Source: Takakia lepidozioides
Lineage: Eukaryota; Streptophyta; Takakiopsida; Takakiales; Takakiaceae
Length of the DNA stretch: 64,000 bases
Reading direction: 5' to 3'
Assembly: GCA_030704615.1 (NCBI GenBank)
Contig: CM060733.1
Span: 16,492,001-16,556,000 of the forward strand
This document shows positions 1-10,825 of this stretch, piece after piece. Below the pieces are notes generated by a model. That model was not told the DNA's origin, did not search any database, and saw nothing but the letters and a program-made list of their open reading frames with translations. Both the position numbers and the translations under genes were made by a program. Each line of letters opens with the position of its first letter. Positions within the stretch are counted from its first letter, which is position 1.

Positions 1-1
1 C

Positions 2-2221
2 ATGGGGTTGACAAACTATTATAGACGGTTTGTTAAGGGATTTAGTGCTATTGCAAAGGCTCTAACCAAAATGACCAAGGTAGAGTAGGAGTGGCAGTGG
101 GAAGATGAGCAAGAGCAAGCTTTTCAGGAGCTCAAGGCAAGGTTGACCTCGGCGCCCATCTTGAGACGACCTATCAGGGGGCGCCCTTTTCAGCTGCATA
201 TGGATTGGAGTATGTTGGGGCTTGGAGTGGTGCTCACACAGGTGGATGATGAGGGACGGGAGTTCGTAGTGGCTTATGCTAGCCGCTCGAACAACGTTGC
301 AATGTCTAAGTATAGCTCATATGAGGGGGAGTGCTTAGCTGCAGTGTGGGCCGTGACACACTTCAGGTGCTATCTATACGGCAATCTCTTCTCCCTTATC
401 ACGGATCACCAGCCACTCAAGTGGTTGATGAAGTCAGATAAGCTTACGGGGAAGCTTGCACGGTGGGCACTTATACTCCAGGAATATGACTTTCAGGTTT
501 TGCATCGACCGGGTTTGGTCAATAGGGATGCAGATGGATTGAGTCGCAATCCATGCACGAGCCAACATGATGACACTGGAGCTCGGTGGCATGGTGAGAC
601 GGACGAGGAGATGGTGTCGGGATGGCATGCATCTGCCTTTTTGTATATCTTGGCATCGGGAGGTCAGGTTGGACCTACAACATGGCTAACTGTAGACGGA
701 GTGTTTGAGGACCCTGACGCTAGTGATGAGCCAGGTGGTGCCAGAGATATACATGAGGATTCGGTTGTGTTGGACTACCTCCGCACTGGAGACACGGCAG
801 CTAGTGTGACTGCCAAAGAGAGGGATCGGATCCTGCAACAAGCCAAGAGGTTCAAGTGGGAGGGGATACACCTGCTTCGAGTGTGGGAGGATGGTCGGGT
901 GAGGATTGTGCCTCACCCCACACAACGTGCACGGTTAGTGCGGCATGCCCATGAGGAGTTGGGGCATTTTGGAGTACGACGCACTCACAGTCCACTACAG
1001 GGGCAGTATTGGTGGCGTGGTATGCACACAGAGGTGCAATAGTTCGTGGCTAGGTGCATGGTGTGTGACAGGGTGCGGGCTTTATTCAACGCCCCTACAC
1101 CACAGTTGTATCATTTACCCATCATGGGATTGGGCTATAGGTGGAGTCTTGACTTCGCAGGACCATTGCCACTGACGATGCGCCATCACATATATGTGTT
1201 GGTGATGGTGGAGCACTTCTCCAAGTGGATTGAGTTGGTTCCATTGCCTGATAAGGCTAGTGAGGGAGCTGTGTATGCATTCTTGGATCGTGTGTTTAGC
1301 CGATTTGGTGCTCCGACTGAGGTACTCACGGACCAAGGGAGAGAGTTCTTGGGGGAGTTTCAGGCTTTGTGTGATAAAGCCTTGATAGACCACTGTACCA
1401 CTTCTCGGGATCATCCTGAGGCCGATGGCTTGGCAGAGAGAGCGGTACAGACCGTGAAGAGGGGGTTGCGCAAGTATGGTTTGCAAAAATGACACCTGGG
1501 AGATTGAGATCTTCAGGTACCTTGGTTAGCCATGGGCTACAGGTTTAGCAAGCAAGCATCACTTGCCTCCTTCTCACCATGTTTCCTTCTCTTTGGCCGA
1601 GAGCCGGATTTGCCTGCATCTATTCGCAGGGAGGCTGCAGTAGTCCTCAACCTTGATGATCCGGATGTATGGACACAAGCATGTGCCGAGCGGACAGAGT
1701 TGTTCAAGAGAGTCATGCCTATGGCTTTTGAGACCCTTGCTATTACCCAACACCGAGACACATTGAGGTATGTCACTATACGTGGAGGGGGATATCGGCC
1801 AGGTGTTCGGCGTTTCCACCCTGGGGACTATGTGTATCTGCAGCAGACAACGCATACGACCTTGGATGTCACAGCAGGACGTGTGATTCTAAGGTTCAGG
1901 GAGGTGTTGCCTTCAGGATTGTTGATCCTAGAGGGTCGAGATGGCATGGTATGGAATGACCATGTGCGCAATTGTGCGCCATGTCACCTTTCACATGTGG
2001 ATGGGAGGATAGATCCCAACCTTGCAGTGGTACCTGCAGGGCTGCGTTGCATGCTATGTGGGCATGCTCGTGGTGCCGCTACTATGCTGGTGTGTGATCG
2101 ATGCTCAAGAGGTTGGCACATGGGATGCTTGACACCACCTCTTGAGAGGGTTCCTGATGGGGGGCGTGGGTTACAGAGGGTTACATGGGATATAAAAGGT
2201 GTCAAGTTATTTTACCACTAG
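2..2221 (+). pseudogene. Ty3/gypsy retrotransposon pol, 3' part (RT end, RNase H, integrase, PHD-like finger)
   Basis: One reading frame runs through the whole segment, broken only by stops at 86-88, 1040-1042 and 1490-1492. In order it shows the last piece of reverse transcriptase (NYYRRFVKGF, near 17-46), an RNase H domain (about 200-530, with ITDHQPLKWL and the DADGLSR end), the integrase zinc region (paired His near 950, CMVC at about 1076), and the integrase core. Catalytic candidates are D in SLDFAG (1151), D in TDQGREF (1331) and E in HPEADGLAER (about 1418). A GPY/F-like tail follows, then CMLC...CDRC...WHMGC, the first part of a PHD finger. Such polyproteins copy and integrate the element. 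Each stop is explained by one C-to-T or G-to-A change, so this is an inactive copy. The 5' part lies outside the window. Confidence 0.93.
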
Positions 2222-3274
2222 TATGAAGTTAGCTAGGAAATAGCTAGCTTTTATATATTGACATTTGGGATTGACCCAAGTGTCAATCCACGGGCCCATA
2301 CATGTTTGGGCATCTGACGTTGTTATCTTCACGGCAGATCGCGGTGGGCTCATCTTTCTCGAGTTGAGCCTCACCGTGTCTAGCTATGGCGCCGTAGTGT
2401 GGATTCCCCATGGCGTGGGGTGCACTTGGCTCGACTTAATATATGAGTGATGTTTTCATGTGCAAGTGTGTGAGTTTGAGAGAGCTTGTTTGCTTGTATC
2501 ATTCATTTCTTTATCACTCGAGAAAGATCAGCTCGAGTCTGTGACTGTCAGGTTCGAGTTAGTTGTAGCACCTGTGTTTTCAGATCATGAAAAATGGTTC
2601 AGCCTAGAGTGCAGGGATCCGTGCATGAGTATATCCAAGGCGGATAGAGTGCGAAGGCGAACAGGTTGCAGGTTTGCAATGGATAGAGAGGCGGTCAGTG
2701 CTGCATAGCTCAACGCTATGGCAACCAAGTTTGGGCTTCTAGTGTGAAGCGGAAGAGATGTTGGCCACAAGTGGGCGAACTGGTTGTCGTCTTCTTCAGC
2801 TGCAGGCCGAGTTAAGGAGTTGTAGGAATGTGGGCTGCGCATGGGAAACTAACGTTTTGCAGGTTGGAGATGATATGATCAGCTCCAGGTTTTTCTGCCC
2901 GAAACTAGTTGTTGCGGGTAGATGAGGAGCAACCAAATGGTGGAGCTACGAGGGGATGCATCGCAGCCCGTTGGGAGCTTCAGCTCCAAGCTCATGAAGA
3001 GGTATGAGTGAAGAGAGGGGGCTGGTCCCTCTTGTGTGCAAATCAGTGCACCTGTGAAACATGTGCTGAGTTGGAGTTTCAATCTGAAACTCAGCAGTGT
3101 AAGGGCTCTTGGAGTGGCAAGAGCGGGGCTGGAAGGGCAGCAACGAGGTGCCCTAGAGCCAGGGGATATGCATGAGAAGTGCAGGTGCACCAAGTTTGCA
3201 AAGGTGTGTATTTTCAGATTTGTTTTTGTGAGCTTCATGAAGAAAATGGAGCTTGTTGGGCAGCATATAGCTTG
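2222..3274 (+). other. Non-coding stretch between two gypsy bodies, probably LTR and leader
   Basis: No convincing protein in either strand. It lies just after the pol end of one Ty3/gypsy element and before the gag of another in the same orientation, where a 3' LTR and/or a 5' LTR plus leader is expected. No second copy is present in the window, so LTR ends cannot be fixed. A short perfect inversion, TTGACA...TGTCAA, is seen at about 2258-2286. Confidence 0.4.
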
Positions 3275-4243
3275 GTATACGAGACGAGGTGTGCGGTTTA
3301 GGAAGGTTCTGATTTGGATTGTGAATCAGGAGAACTCACACCGGTGGTGCAAGTTGTTTCCTTGCCATTGTTGTGGGACACAATGGAGGAGATGTATGGA
3401 GCCACCAAGGGGCCACCAAGGTACTCTGGGGCGGTGGGCACCATTGACTTGGATGATTTTATCCAAGAGTTTGATAGTTGGTGTGACTTGCAGCAAATGT
3501 GCAATCCACAATTGTTTACGCCTTTCATGGCATGGAAGGGGCTGTTTCAGCACCTTGAGGGACCGCCTATGGATGATTACCATGAGTTTAGGCGGGGGCA
3601 CGATGTTGAGATCGAGGAGTGGAGGATGTACTGGTCACCCGACTATGTCTCTATCACTAGAGGCACTAGAGGCACAAGGGCAATATCCACACCGGCAGCT
3701 GCACCAACAGCTGCAGCTGCAACAACAGCTTCCACGAGCAGTAGTGGGACTAGTGGTACAGCAACTATGACGTCCACCCAAGCTACTACTACACTAGCAC
3801 TAGTGGCCGTGCCTGCCTTCAACCCTGTTGTGGAGTTCTTCGAAGAGTTGAGAAGGAACTACCAAGGGGTGAGGACAGAGAAGTTGAGGAGCTTGCAAGA
3901 GTTCCAACGGAAGCCTACTGAGAGCTTGATGGAGGTTTTCAATCGCATGAGGCGCTTGATTAATGTAACCCAAAGGGTTACGGAGGCTCAGGCACTCCAG
4001 TTCTGGTATGGGATATTGGACAAGGAGCTGAGGAGAAGGGTGCAGGATGCAACTCTTCTACAAGCGGCCCAACCCACCTTAGCAAATGTGTTTTTGCTGG
4101 CAGAGTGGATAGAGCTCAACATGGTGGAGGAACAAGTGGTCATGGTAGGATTTGCTAAGGAGACACCACGGGGTAGTGGTGCTCCTAGCCAGCCACTACC
4201 TCAATGTGCTCAAGGCAACAAGGGGGCTCAGGTGAAGCCCAAG
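3275..4243 (+). pseudogene. Ty3/gypsy gag, N-terminal and capsid part (interrupted by the transposon at 4244)
   Basis: The frame from about 3314 encodes a gag-type protein: a conserved block with LFTPFMAWKGLFQHLEGPP, a Thr/Ala/Ser-rich linker (about 3660-3800), then an alpha-helical capsid-like region ending in KPK. The phrase EFQRKPTESLMEVFNRMRRLI resembles retrotransposon gag capsid segments. A second copy lies inverted at 18198-19380; compared with it, this copy has lost a short stretch near 3300. The frame breaks off exactly at the target-site duplication (4233-4243) and resumes at 15694-15704 with the zinc knuckles, so both halves belong to one element split by a later insertion. Confidence 0.85.
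4233..4243. repeat. Target-site duplication, left copy
   Basis: The 11-bp sequence TGAAGCCCAAG ends here and occurs again at 15694-15704. The uninterrupted gag, seen inverted near 18325, has this site only once (one mismatch). Mutator-type elements make duplications of about 8-11 bp. Confidence 0.88.
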
Positions 4244-4300
4244 CAGGGATGCCTCGGCGTGAGCCTGGTCACGTGAGCGCGTGAGCGCAACTGCGCTCAC

Positions 4301-4370
4301 GCCACGTCACCTTGCGCAAATGCCACGTCACGGGGCTCACTCCACGTCATCATACGTGAAGGCCGCGTCA
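4301..4370 (+). repeat. Subterminal GCCACGTCA repeats, left end
   Basis: GCCACGTCA or near variants occur at 4301-4309, 4322-4330, 4341-4349 and 4362-4370, spaced about 20 bp. The same motif recurs near the right end. Such subterminal repeats are typical transposase-binding candidates. The ACGT core also matches plant bZIP sites. Confidence 0.6.
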
Positions 4371-4459
4371 CCACGCGCCCAGAAAGAAGTGGAGTGTATT
4401 CCCGCGGATTGGCACCCTTTACCGCGGAAACAAGCTGGACGACATAATAAAAGGCATTG

Positions 4460-4815
4460 AATAAAGGATGGATGAATGTACAGTTGGATGATAAACAGAT
4501 GGATGAGTGTGAAAAATGAATGTAGATGGATGAATGAGGGATGGATAAGAGTAAAATGGATGAATGTATAATGGATGTTGAGCAATGACAAAAATTCATG
4601 ACAGGAAGATGCATGACCAAATCTTTTGACAAATGCACCTCGTATATGAAATGAGTGTGGAAGGTTTGTGGGGTGGATTAAAGAGTACAGAGGATGAATG
4701 TACAATGGATGTTGTACAAAGGAAAAAATTCATGAATGGAGCACGCATGAGTACAGTGTAGATGAATGCACAATGGATATGAGAAGAGTCAGGGAGGTTT
4801 GTGAGATGGATTCAT
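4460..4815 (+). repeat. GGATG(A)-rich degenerate tandem repeat in the left arm of the transposon
   Basis: Many copies of GGATGAATG/GGATGTTG arranged in two or three larger units of about 130-150 bp, each including ATTCATGA and GTTTGTG blocks. The second transposon copy has the complementary ATCCATTG-type repeats at 37148-37192. No coding sense. Confidence 0.6.
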
Positions 4816-7226
4816 ACATATTGCAATTTAAACGAAAGGTGATTCTGTGATTATTATTTGTTCTAAAGGAACAACTACGGTGGAGGAAGGGGATTCAACG
4901 TTTTCCAGATAATATGAAAATGAATATTAAAAGAATACAGTTCAGTCTGACTCAGAGTCAGTACAATGTATCCCCGCTTCCTCTGCATCTAAGTCTAAGT
5001 ATTTTAGAACACCGGATCCACGCTGGATACACCTACGGCTGGACACTAAAAAGTCAGGGGATAGGGACTCGGCCGCGTGAAGTGCCATTGCCTCGGCATA
5101 AACAGGAAGAAGAAAATTGGAAAGGGGGCTGTCGAAAACAGACTCGCCAGAAATGACTGTATCTCCTGAAGATCCACCGCTGCCTTTCCTGAAAGACAGC
5201 CTGAAAAAGTTATTACTGTAACTTTGATGTTATCGAGAAATTGAGTATGACTCCCAAAGAGGGTTTAGCACTTACTCACATGAAAAGTCGTTGTCGACCT
5301 GCTTATCTTCGGGATCGTCATCATTTCCGATCAGTCTGTGTGCCTGAAGTGGAGCCAGACAAAAGGGGGAGGAGCACTGTGTTGTAGAGGTCAGAATCAC
5401 CCTCCATGCCAAAAAGGCTTCTTCCGCCTGCCTTGCATGCGTGGTAAGTTGCTCCTGCACCAGACAGGAGAACATGAACAGTTTGGAGGGGGGGATTTAA
5501 GCAGATGAAACTGTTGAAAGGAAACCAATTCGGAAGGGAAAAAACGAACCTGTGGACACAGAAAGATCGACCACCCGTGCAGAGCGGTGGCTGCATGACT
5601 CCAGCAGTATTTGCATGAACGCTGGTGACTTTTCCTTTGCACCTCTCCAGGGAGTGCCATCTGGTCTCTTCAGAGTCTGACTGGACTGCATGAAGTTGTA
5701 CAAAATATCATCGACATGGGGCTCATAGGGGGGGTTGACGAAACAACCCTGGTCAGAAATCTCAAAGCTGCGAATGGAGGATGGTGTCTTTGAGGTGCGA
5801 ATCCTCCGCAGGCAGATCGCCTCGAACATCCTCGTCTGGCAAAGATAGCAGGTTAGTGTGGTAAACACAATCTATAGTGGAAGTGTGTACATCGGCTATT
5901 CAGAACTCTGACACAAAAAAATCATGAATCGGTGATGATCGGTGTCGATCATAACACATTCTACTAGAGTGGAGCTGCAGAGAAAATTGAAACTCATGAT
6001 CAAAGCACAAGCAGAAGGGAGACGGCATACCAGCTGACCAGGGAAACCCCCTTTCACAAGGTAGAGGCTGTTCACACAATTCCATGTGCGCAAAACTTCA
6101 AACCCTGAAGACTTGAGGTATGATGCCAATGCCCGACGACTATCATTGTCACATGACTGAAAAAGCAGAAGTGTCCCTGCATCAGAGAGGAAGTTGTTGC
6201 AGAACCCGAACACCCAACTCCAGTAGTTGTCCTCGAATTTGTTCCAGCCTGGCGTCTTGCCCTTTGGAAGAACTTCTGGCACAGCCTGGCCATCCGGGAT
6301 GTCGAGAATGACAATGTCGGCCGCATAAGTTTTCTGCACACCGCACACGAAGGTGGGACCTGTGCTCACCTGCAACAGACATGTTTTTTATAAGAACGAT
6401 GGCAAGATTGTTTTCAAAGAACGAGACTGAAATACTGCCAACGAAACTTTCAGAGAAAAAAGAAAGAAACTGGAATTCTCACCAGATTGAGGAATGAGAT
6501 TATATTGTCCCAGGTAGGGGATGGCACCCCAGTGTATCCTCTCTTTCGACTCTGCATCATCGAAAGCCAACCCTCATTAACAATTTTCATCTCTCCTGCA
6601 GAATCAGAACGGGAAGGGTGTGGCTTGGCATCGAACACGCACTGAAGAGTGCGGGTATATCTTCCAGCAGTAAAGTCCTGCCCACTCTCCATCTCCTTTT
6701 CATTCTCCTTCCCCTTGTCCTTTTCCTTCTCTTTGGACTTGTCTTTGTCCTTTGGCTTTGCTGGTGAGATGGCTATGACATCAACAGCCTTGTCTTTTGG
6801 TTTGCGGCCCGCCTTCTTTCCCTTCTGCGGCGTTCCCTGAGCATCAGGCTCCTTGGCAGCCAACGTTGCTATGTTTCGTTGATACTCTTCGTCAGTCAAA
6901 GGCGCCAGCATCTCAGCGTTATTGTTCAAGTATTTCATATGCTGTTCTTGAAAGGTCGTGTGCTCAGGTGGGCAGTCAAGGTACCACCCACAGTCTCTGA
7001 AGTGAGAAGGACTCCAGTCCTTCAATATCCCTGCAGTATACATGGTTGGATCGTTTGCAGGGTCCGACCACATGTCAAGATAGTTGGGAATTCCGCTCAG
7101 GTGATTTCCTTCCATAAGCACATATTTCGTGTACCTGAAAAAAGAGATAAATCCCAACCCACAAAAGCGCTCAGTGAGTAAGATGCAAGTAGAACAGAAT
7201 GATAAAAACATAGATTGAAATGGCTC

Positions 7227-8060
7227 TGAGAACTGCTCCAAGGACCTTTCAGGACCACACTACTGCTCCAGATATGAATGTCGTCAACGCCATTCAGAAC
7301 ATTCCATTCAATGATACTGTAAATACACCCTAATCCAGGTGAATGCAAATTATCGTTTAGGAATGACACAGACATAGAAGTGAATGTCGTCAACGACATT
7401 CACTAATGAAGCCAAATTATTACTTAAATGAAGCAAAATCACAGGATGGAAATCAAAAAATCGAGTAAGGAACCCACCAGGAAAACTCAATGCACATTCA
7501 TAACGAACATATCACTGAGGACCTCACAACATCACTGTATGTGAATGGCGTCAACGCCATTCACAAAAATACCAAAAAGAAACCAATTACTTAGCTCCCA
7601 ATCCATGTAAATTCAATTTGTCGCTGTTGAATAATACAGACACAGCAGTGAATGTCGTCAACGACATTCACTTTGGATTTCTCATAACAGAGCTTATCAA
7701 GCCTCCAGATTCCTCGCAAGAGGCAAAAACAATGCAGAACAACTGAATGTCTGCATTGACATTCAGCAAAATGAAGTGAGGAACCCTCACTGTAACCTCT
7801 ATGGACATTACAAAAATTTACATAACTCTGAGGACCTCTCAACAACTCCGTATGTGAATGTCGTCAACGCCATTCAAGGACATTATCAATTCTAATCAGG
7901 GACAATATAATTGCACCCTTAGATCCTAACCAGGTGAATTCATATACTCGCTTAAGAATGACTCAGACAAAGAAGTGAATGTCGTCAACGACATTCAATC
8001 TGGATCTAAGATTGCAATCCATATGAAGCCACATTTTTTCCCAAAAAAACAGTAGAGTTT
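7227..8060 (-). repeat. Intron 5 of gene A: three ~270-310-bp units carrying seven 22-bp near-palindromes
   Basis: The near-palindrome has arms TGAATGTCGT and ACGACATTCA round a 2-bp centre. Copies: 7275-7296, 7381-7402, 7542-7563, 7649-7670, 7744-7765, 7855-7876, 7976-7997. Three larger units start near 7227, 7512 and 7829 with the shared text CTGAGGACCTC and each contain a pair of palindromes. The array fills the 943-bp intron (8077-7135). The same intron in copy 2 is about 190 bp and lacks it. No coding sense. Confidence 0.85.
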
Positions 8061-9859
8061 CAAGTATGACATTGCACCTGTACACAACTCGCATCATGGC
8101 CCACTCTCCTCCAACCTGACTGTCAAAGTCGTTGGACCGTAAAATGTTACCATCTTTGGAGAACTCCCGGAAAAAACAGTATCTCCAGGTGAGACCTCTC
8201 CACTTCCTTATGTATGCCTCCAATGACATTTGGGGAGGGGAAACAATCAAAATGTTCAGGTCCTTCAAAGTCTGATCCAGCACAATGACGGCGCGCTTTT
8301 CGAGCTGCAAATAGTATATTTGTCAGAATTGCAAAAGAGATACTCATCACATACTTGAAGAGAAGAAAACAGCATGTTCGAATACACACCTGACTCCAAA
8401 ATGTAGCCTTGTGGAGCCAGTTATCAAACACCAAATCACTGATTCCTTCCACCTTTGTGCCAGGCTGTATGGTGCTCTTTGGGAACTGATTCAAGTCCTT
8501 TACTGTTTGATCTGAGTTCCATATCTCCAGCCACCTTATTTTTGTTGTGGGTCGACCATCGATATGGCCAGCCGGTGCAATTTCTCCTGCTGCATCTCCG
8601 GATGCACATGCTTGTCATAGTGTGTTTTGATCTGCTGAAGGAACTCAGGACCAAGTCCAGGATCTACTATTCTAAGCTGCTTTCCGAAGGCTGACATCAA
8701 TTTGGTTCTTCGCATTTCAAACTCCTTCTTTATTGCAGCTTCCACACCCTTTGATGTCCTTAGTTCTTCTGGTGTAGTGCGGTAATATTCGGATTTTCCC
8801 TTCTCAGCTGCCTCTGCCAGTTCTTGCTGCATTCATTCAAGTAGTGATTAGCTCCGAAGGGACTACAAACATGTATTCGAAAAGTAAACAAGTACAGACT
8901 CGGGCTTACCGCATACATGTACTCCAGAAACGCCTCTCGTGTCAAAGAATACCAAGTGCCTGCAGCTCTTCCTGTTTCGCACTTCTTGATGATATTGGGT
9001 GGTAGTACTGTCCAAAAATCATCCAGCTTCATCAGACCAATTCGGAATAGTGTGTGAACCAAGCTTGTTGTCACATGCGATTTCTCTGTCGATCTGCAAA
9101 AACATTGGAAACATTGCATTCCTTAACACTGTTTTTTGAGAATTAATAAGACACTACAGAGGGAATGAAATCTCCTGGATGACTTACTTGTTCACGTCGT
9201 GCATAGCTGTAAGAAGCCTAGCGATGTCGTTTCCAGGATCCAAAACCATTGCCTCCACAGCAACATGCTTGTCTTTGTCTTTCGAATGGTGTTTCTGAAT
9301 GTATCCCATCCATGCCAGCAATCGGTGGTTGCCGTCCCAGACGTAGAACATGTGGTTGCAGAATTGCTGGGTGTTCTTTCCCATCATGAGGCCCAGCTCG
9401 AACTCCTCATTGGCATCTTTCCAGCACTCATCCCAGTTATCACTGATCTCTGGAGACACTAATGTGCTTTTCCCATTTATATCCGTCAGTGACACATAAA
9501 AAACTTGTGCACCAAGTCTATATCCATGCACAAAATCACTCTCCAATTTTGTTATGTCATGGGAAAGAGGTGGACGCACAACAGGCATTGATATCATCCG
9601 GCACAGAGGTATGTCCAGACGCCCTCCAGATACGAGCATGTCCCTTATAACCTCCTGAGAGTTTACCTTCTGGAATGACATGAGTTCTTTCACCTTGTCA
9701 AGGTAGTGCACTTCGGATTCATCTGCCTCATCTGTATTCTCTGAGCTTTTTGCGGACTCGTCCCCATCTCCAGATCCTTTCCCCTCTGATCCTGTAGGCT
9801 TCGACCTCACAGTTTTCTGCACGATGCCATTCAGTTCTGACTGAGTGATTTGCAAATAG

Positions 9860-10360
9860 TGAATGGCGGTAACGACCATCACTCTGTTTCAAAGAAACTC
9901 ACCATGAATGGTGTGAAAGAATTCAGCACAATCTACACAAGCAAAGCTGATACTGCCGTATTCAAAACAAAAGCGAGAGCGATAGCGAACGGCGTTAACG
10001 ACAATCATAACAGATAACGACCTGCCGGATCGGTGTTGTGTAATGACATACATGTGCAACTGATTGGCGGCAACGACATTCAGTGTAGTTTAGGGCGGAT
10101 AGTAAGTGCAGACTCTCTCTTCAAACACATAGGTACATAAATCTCATGAGGAGAATCGAATGGCGTTAACGACGCTCGCAATTCAGTAGTTCCTGCTAAA
10201 GAAGGGAAGAGGAAGGACTCCTTGAAAGGCAATCAGACAGACTGTATGATCTGAACACCAGTGAATGACTGTACCGATAGTCACCAACTCATTGTGCTGT
10301 AAACCCTTCGCAGAGGAGTAGAAAGCAAATCACCTTTGTGATTGTCGGTAGCGACAATCC
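9860..10360 (-). repeat. Intron 1 of gene A: six more copies of the near-palindrome
   Basis: Diverged copies (pattern TGAWTGKCGK then TAACGACAWTCA) at 9860-9881, 9986-10007, 10061-10082, 10157-10178, 10262-10283 and 10339-10360. Spacing is 75-125 bp. The inverted symmetry is kept better than the exact bases in several copies (for example TGATTGTCGG/GCGACAATCC), which suggests compensating change or gene conversion. Confidence 0.75.
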
Positions 10361-10825
10361 CTGTCTGGGACATTCCACTCAATCTCTACGCATATCTTCA
10401 ACAATGAAATCTAAGTTAGATAAAACTTACTGGCACCTTCTTAGGTTTTGAAATTTGATCCCCTTCTGCAGCTTTCCTCTTCCCTCTCACATTGCTGGAA
10501 TTTCTGTCTGCTCTAGGGTTTCTTGACCTTCTCCCGGTTCGGCGTTCCGCGTGCTTCCACCTTCTTCAGTGTCCCTGCGAATCATCTCTGCCTCCACAGG
10601 CTGGCGCACTCTTATCGCCGACTGTGTCACAGCCGCTGCCTCAGTCTCCGTCTGCTCTTGTGAATCAGTCTCCGCGTTCACCTGCTGCCTTGGCCTTGTG
10701 TTCTCCAACAAACGACGCCTCGTCATTTTCTCTCTTGCTCTGCGTCTCTCTCTAAGGGAAGTAAAATAAAGAGACTTTCTTCTCTTTCGTATTCTAGAAG
10801 GAACCCTCTCCAGCTTGACTACCAC

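Larger units (their letters stand above)
4942..10726 (-). pseudogene. Transposon gene A, copy 1: ParB-like domain fused to a beta-class DNA amino-methyltransferase (N6A/N4C type)
   Basis: Ten exons can be joined by GT/AG sites: 10726-10431, 9840-9188, 9093-8910, 8826-8390, 8304-8078, 7134-6483, 6369-6031, 5835-5550, 5454-5276, 5200-4942. Exon 2 has FYVWDGNHRLLAWMGYI, like the DGxHR core of ParB/sulfiredoxin-fold domains. Exon 6 is a Lys/Glu-rich linker with AGRKPKDK. Exon 7 has ADIVILDIPDG (motif IV place, DIPD instead of DPPY), then LSDAGTLLLF and FEVLRTWNCVNSLYLVKG. Exon 8 ends EKSPAFMQIL...ARVVDLSVSTG and exon 9 continues GATYHACK...LFGMEGD: motifs X, I, II. The order IV-X-I is the beta class, which methylates the amino group of adenine or cytosine. 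Frame breaks near 10490, 8565 and 5330 suggest decay or sequence errors. ATG 10726 is preferred over ATG 10825 by comparison with copy 2. Confidence 0.8.

Noticed and set aside
5715-5740. NPPY tetrapeptide (CFVNPPYEP) in exon 8 of gene A, like a catalytic methyltransferase motif
   Set aside because: Copy 2 has DERTDPPTDD at this place, and it lies after the beta-class motif IV position, just before motif X; most likely coincidence.
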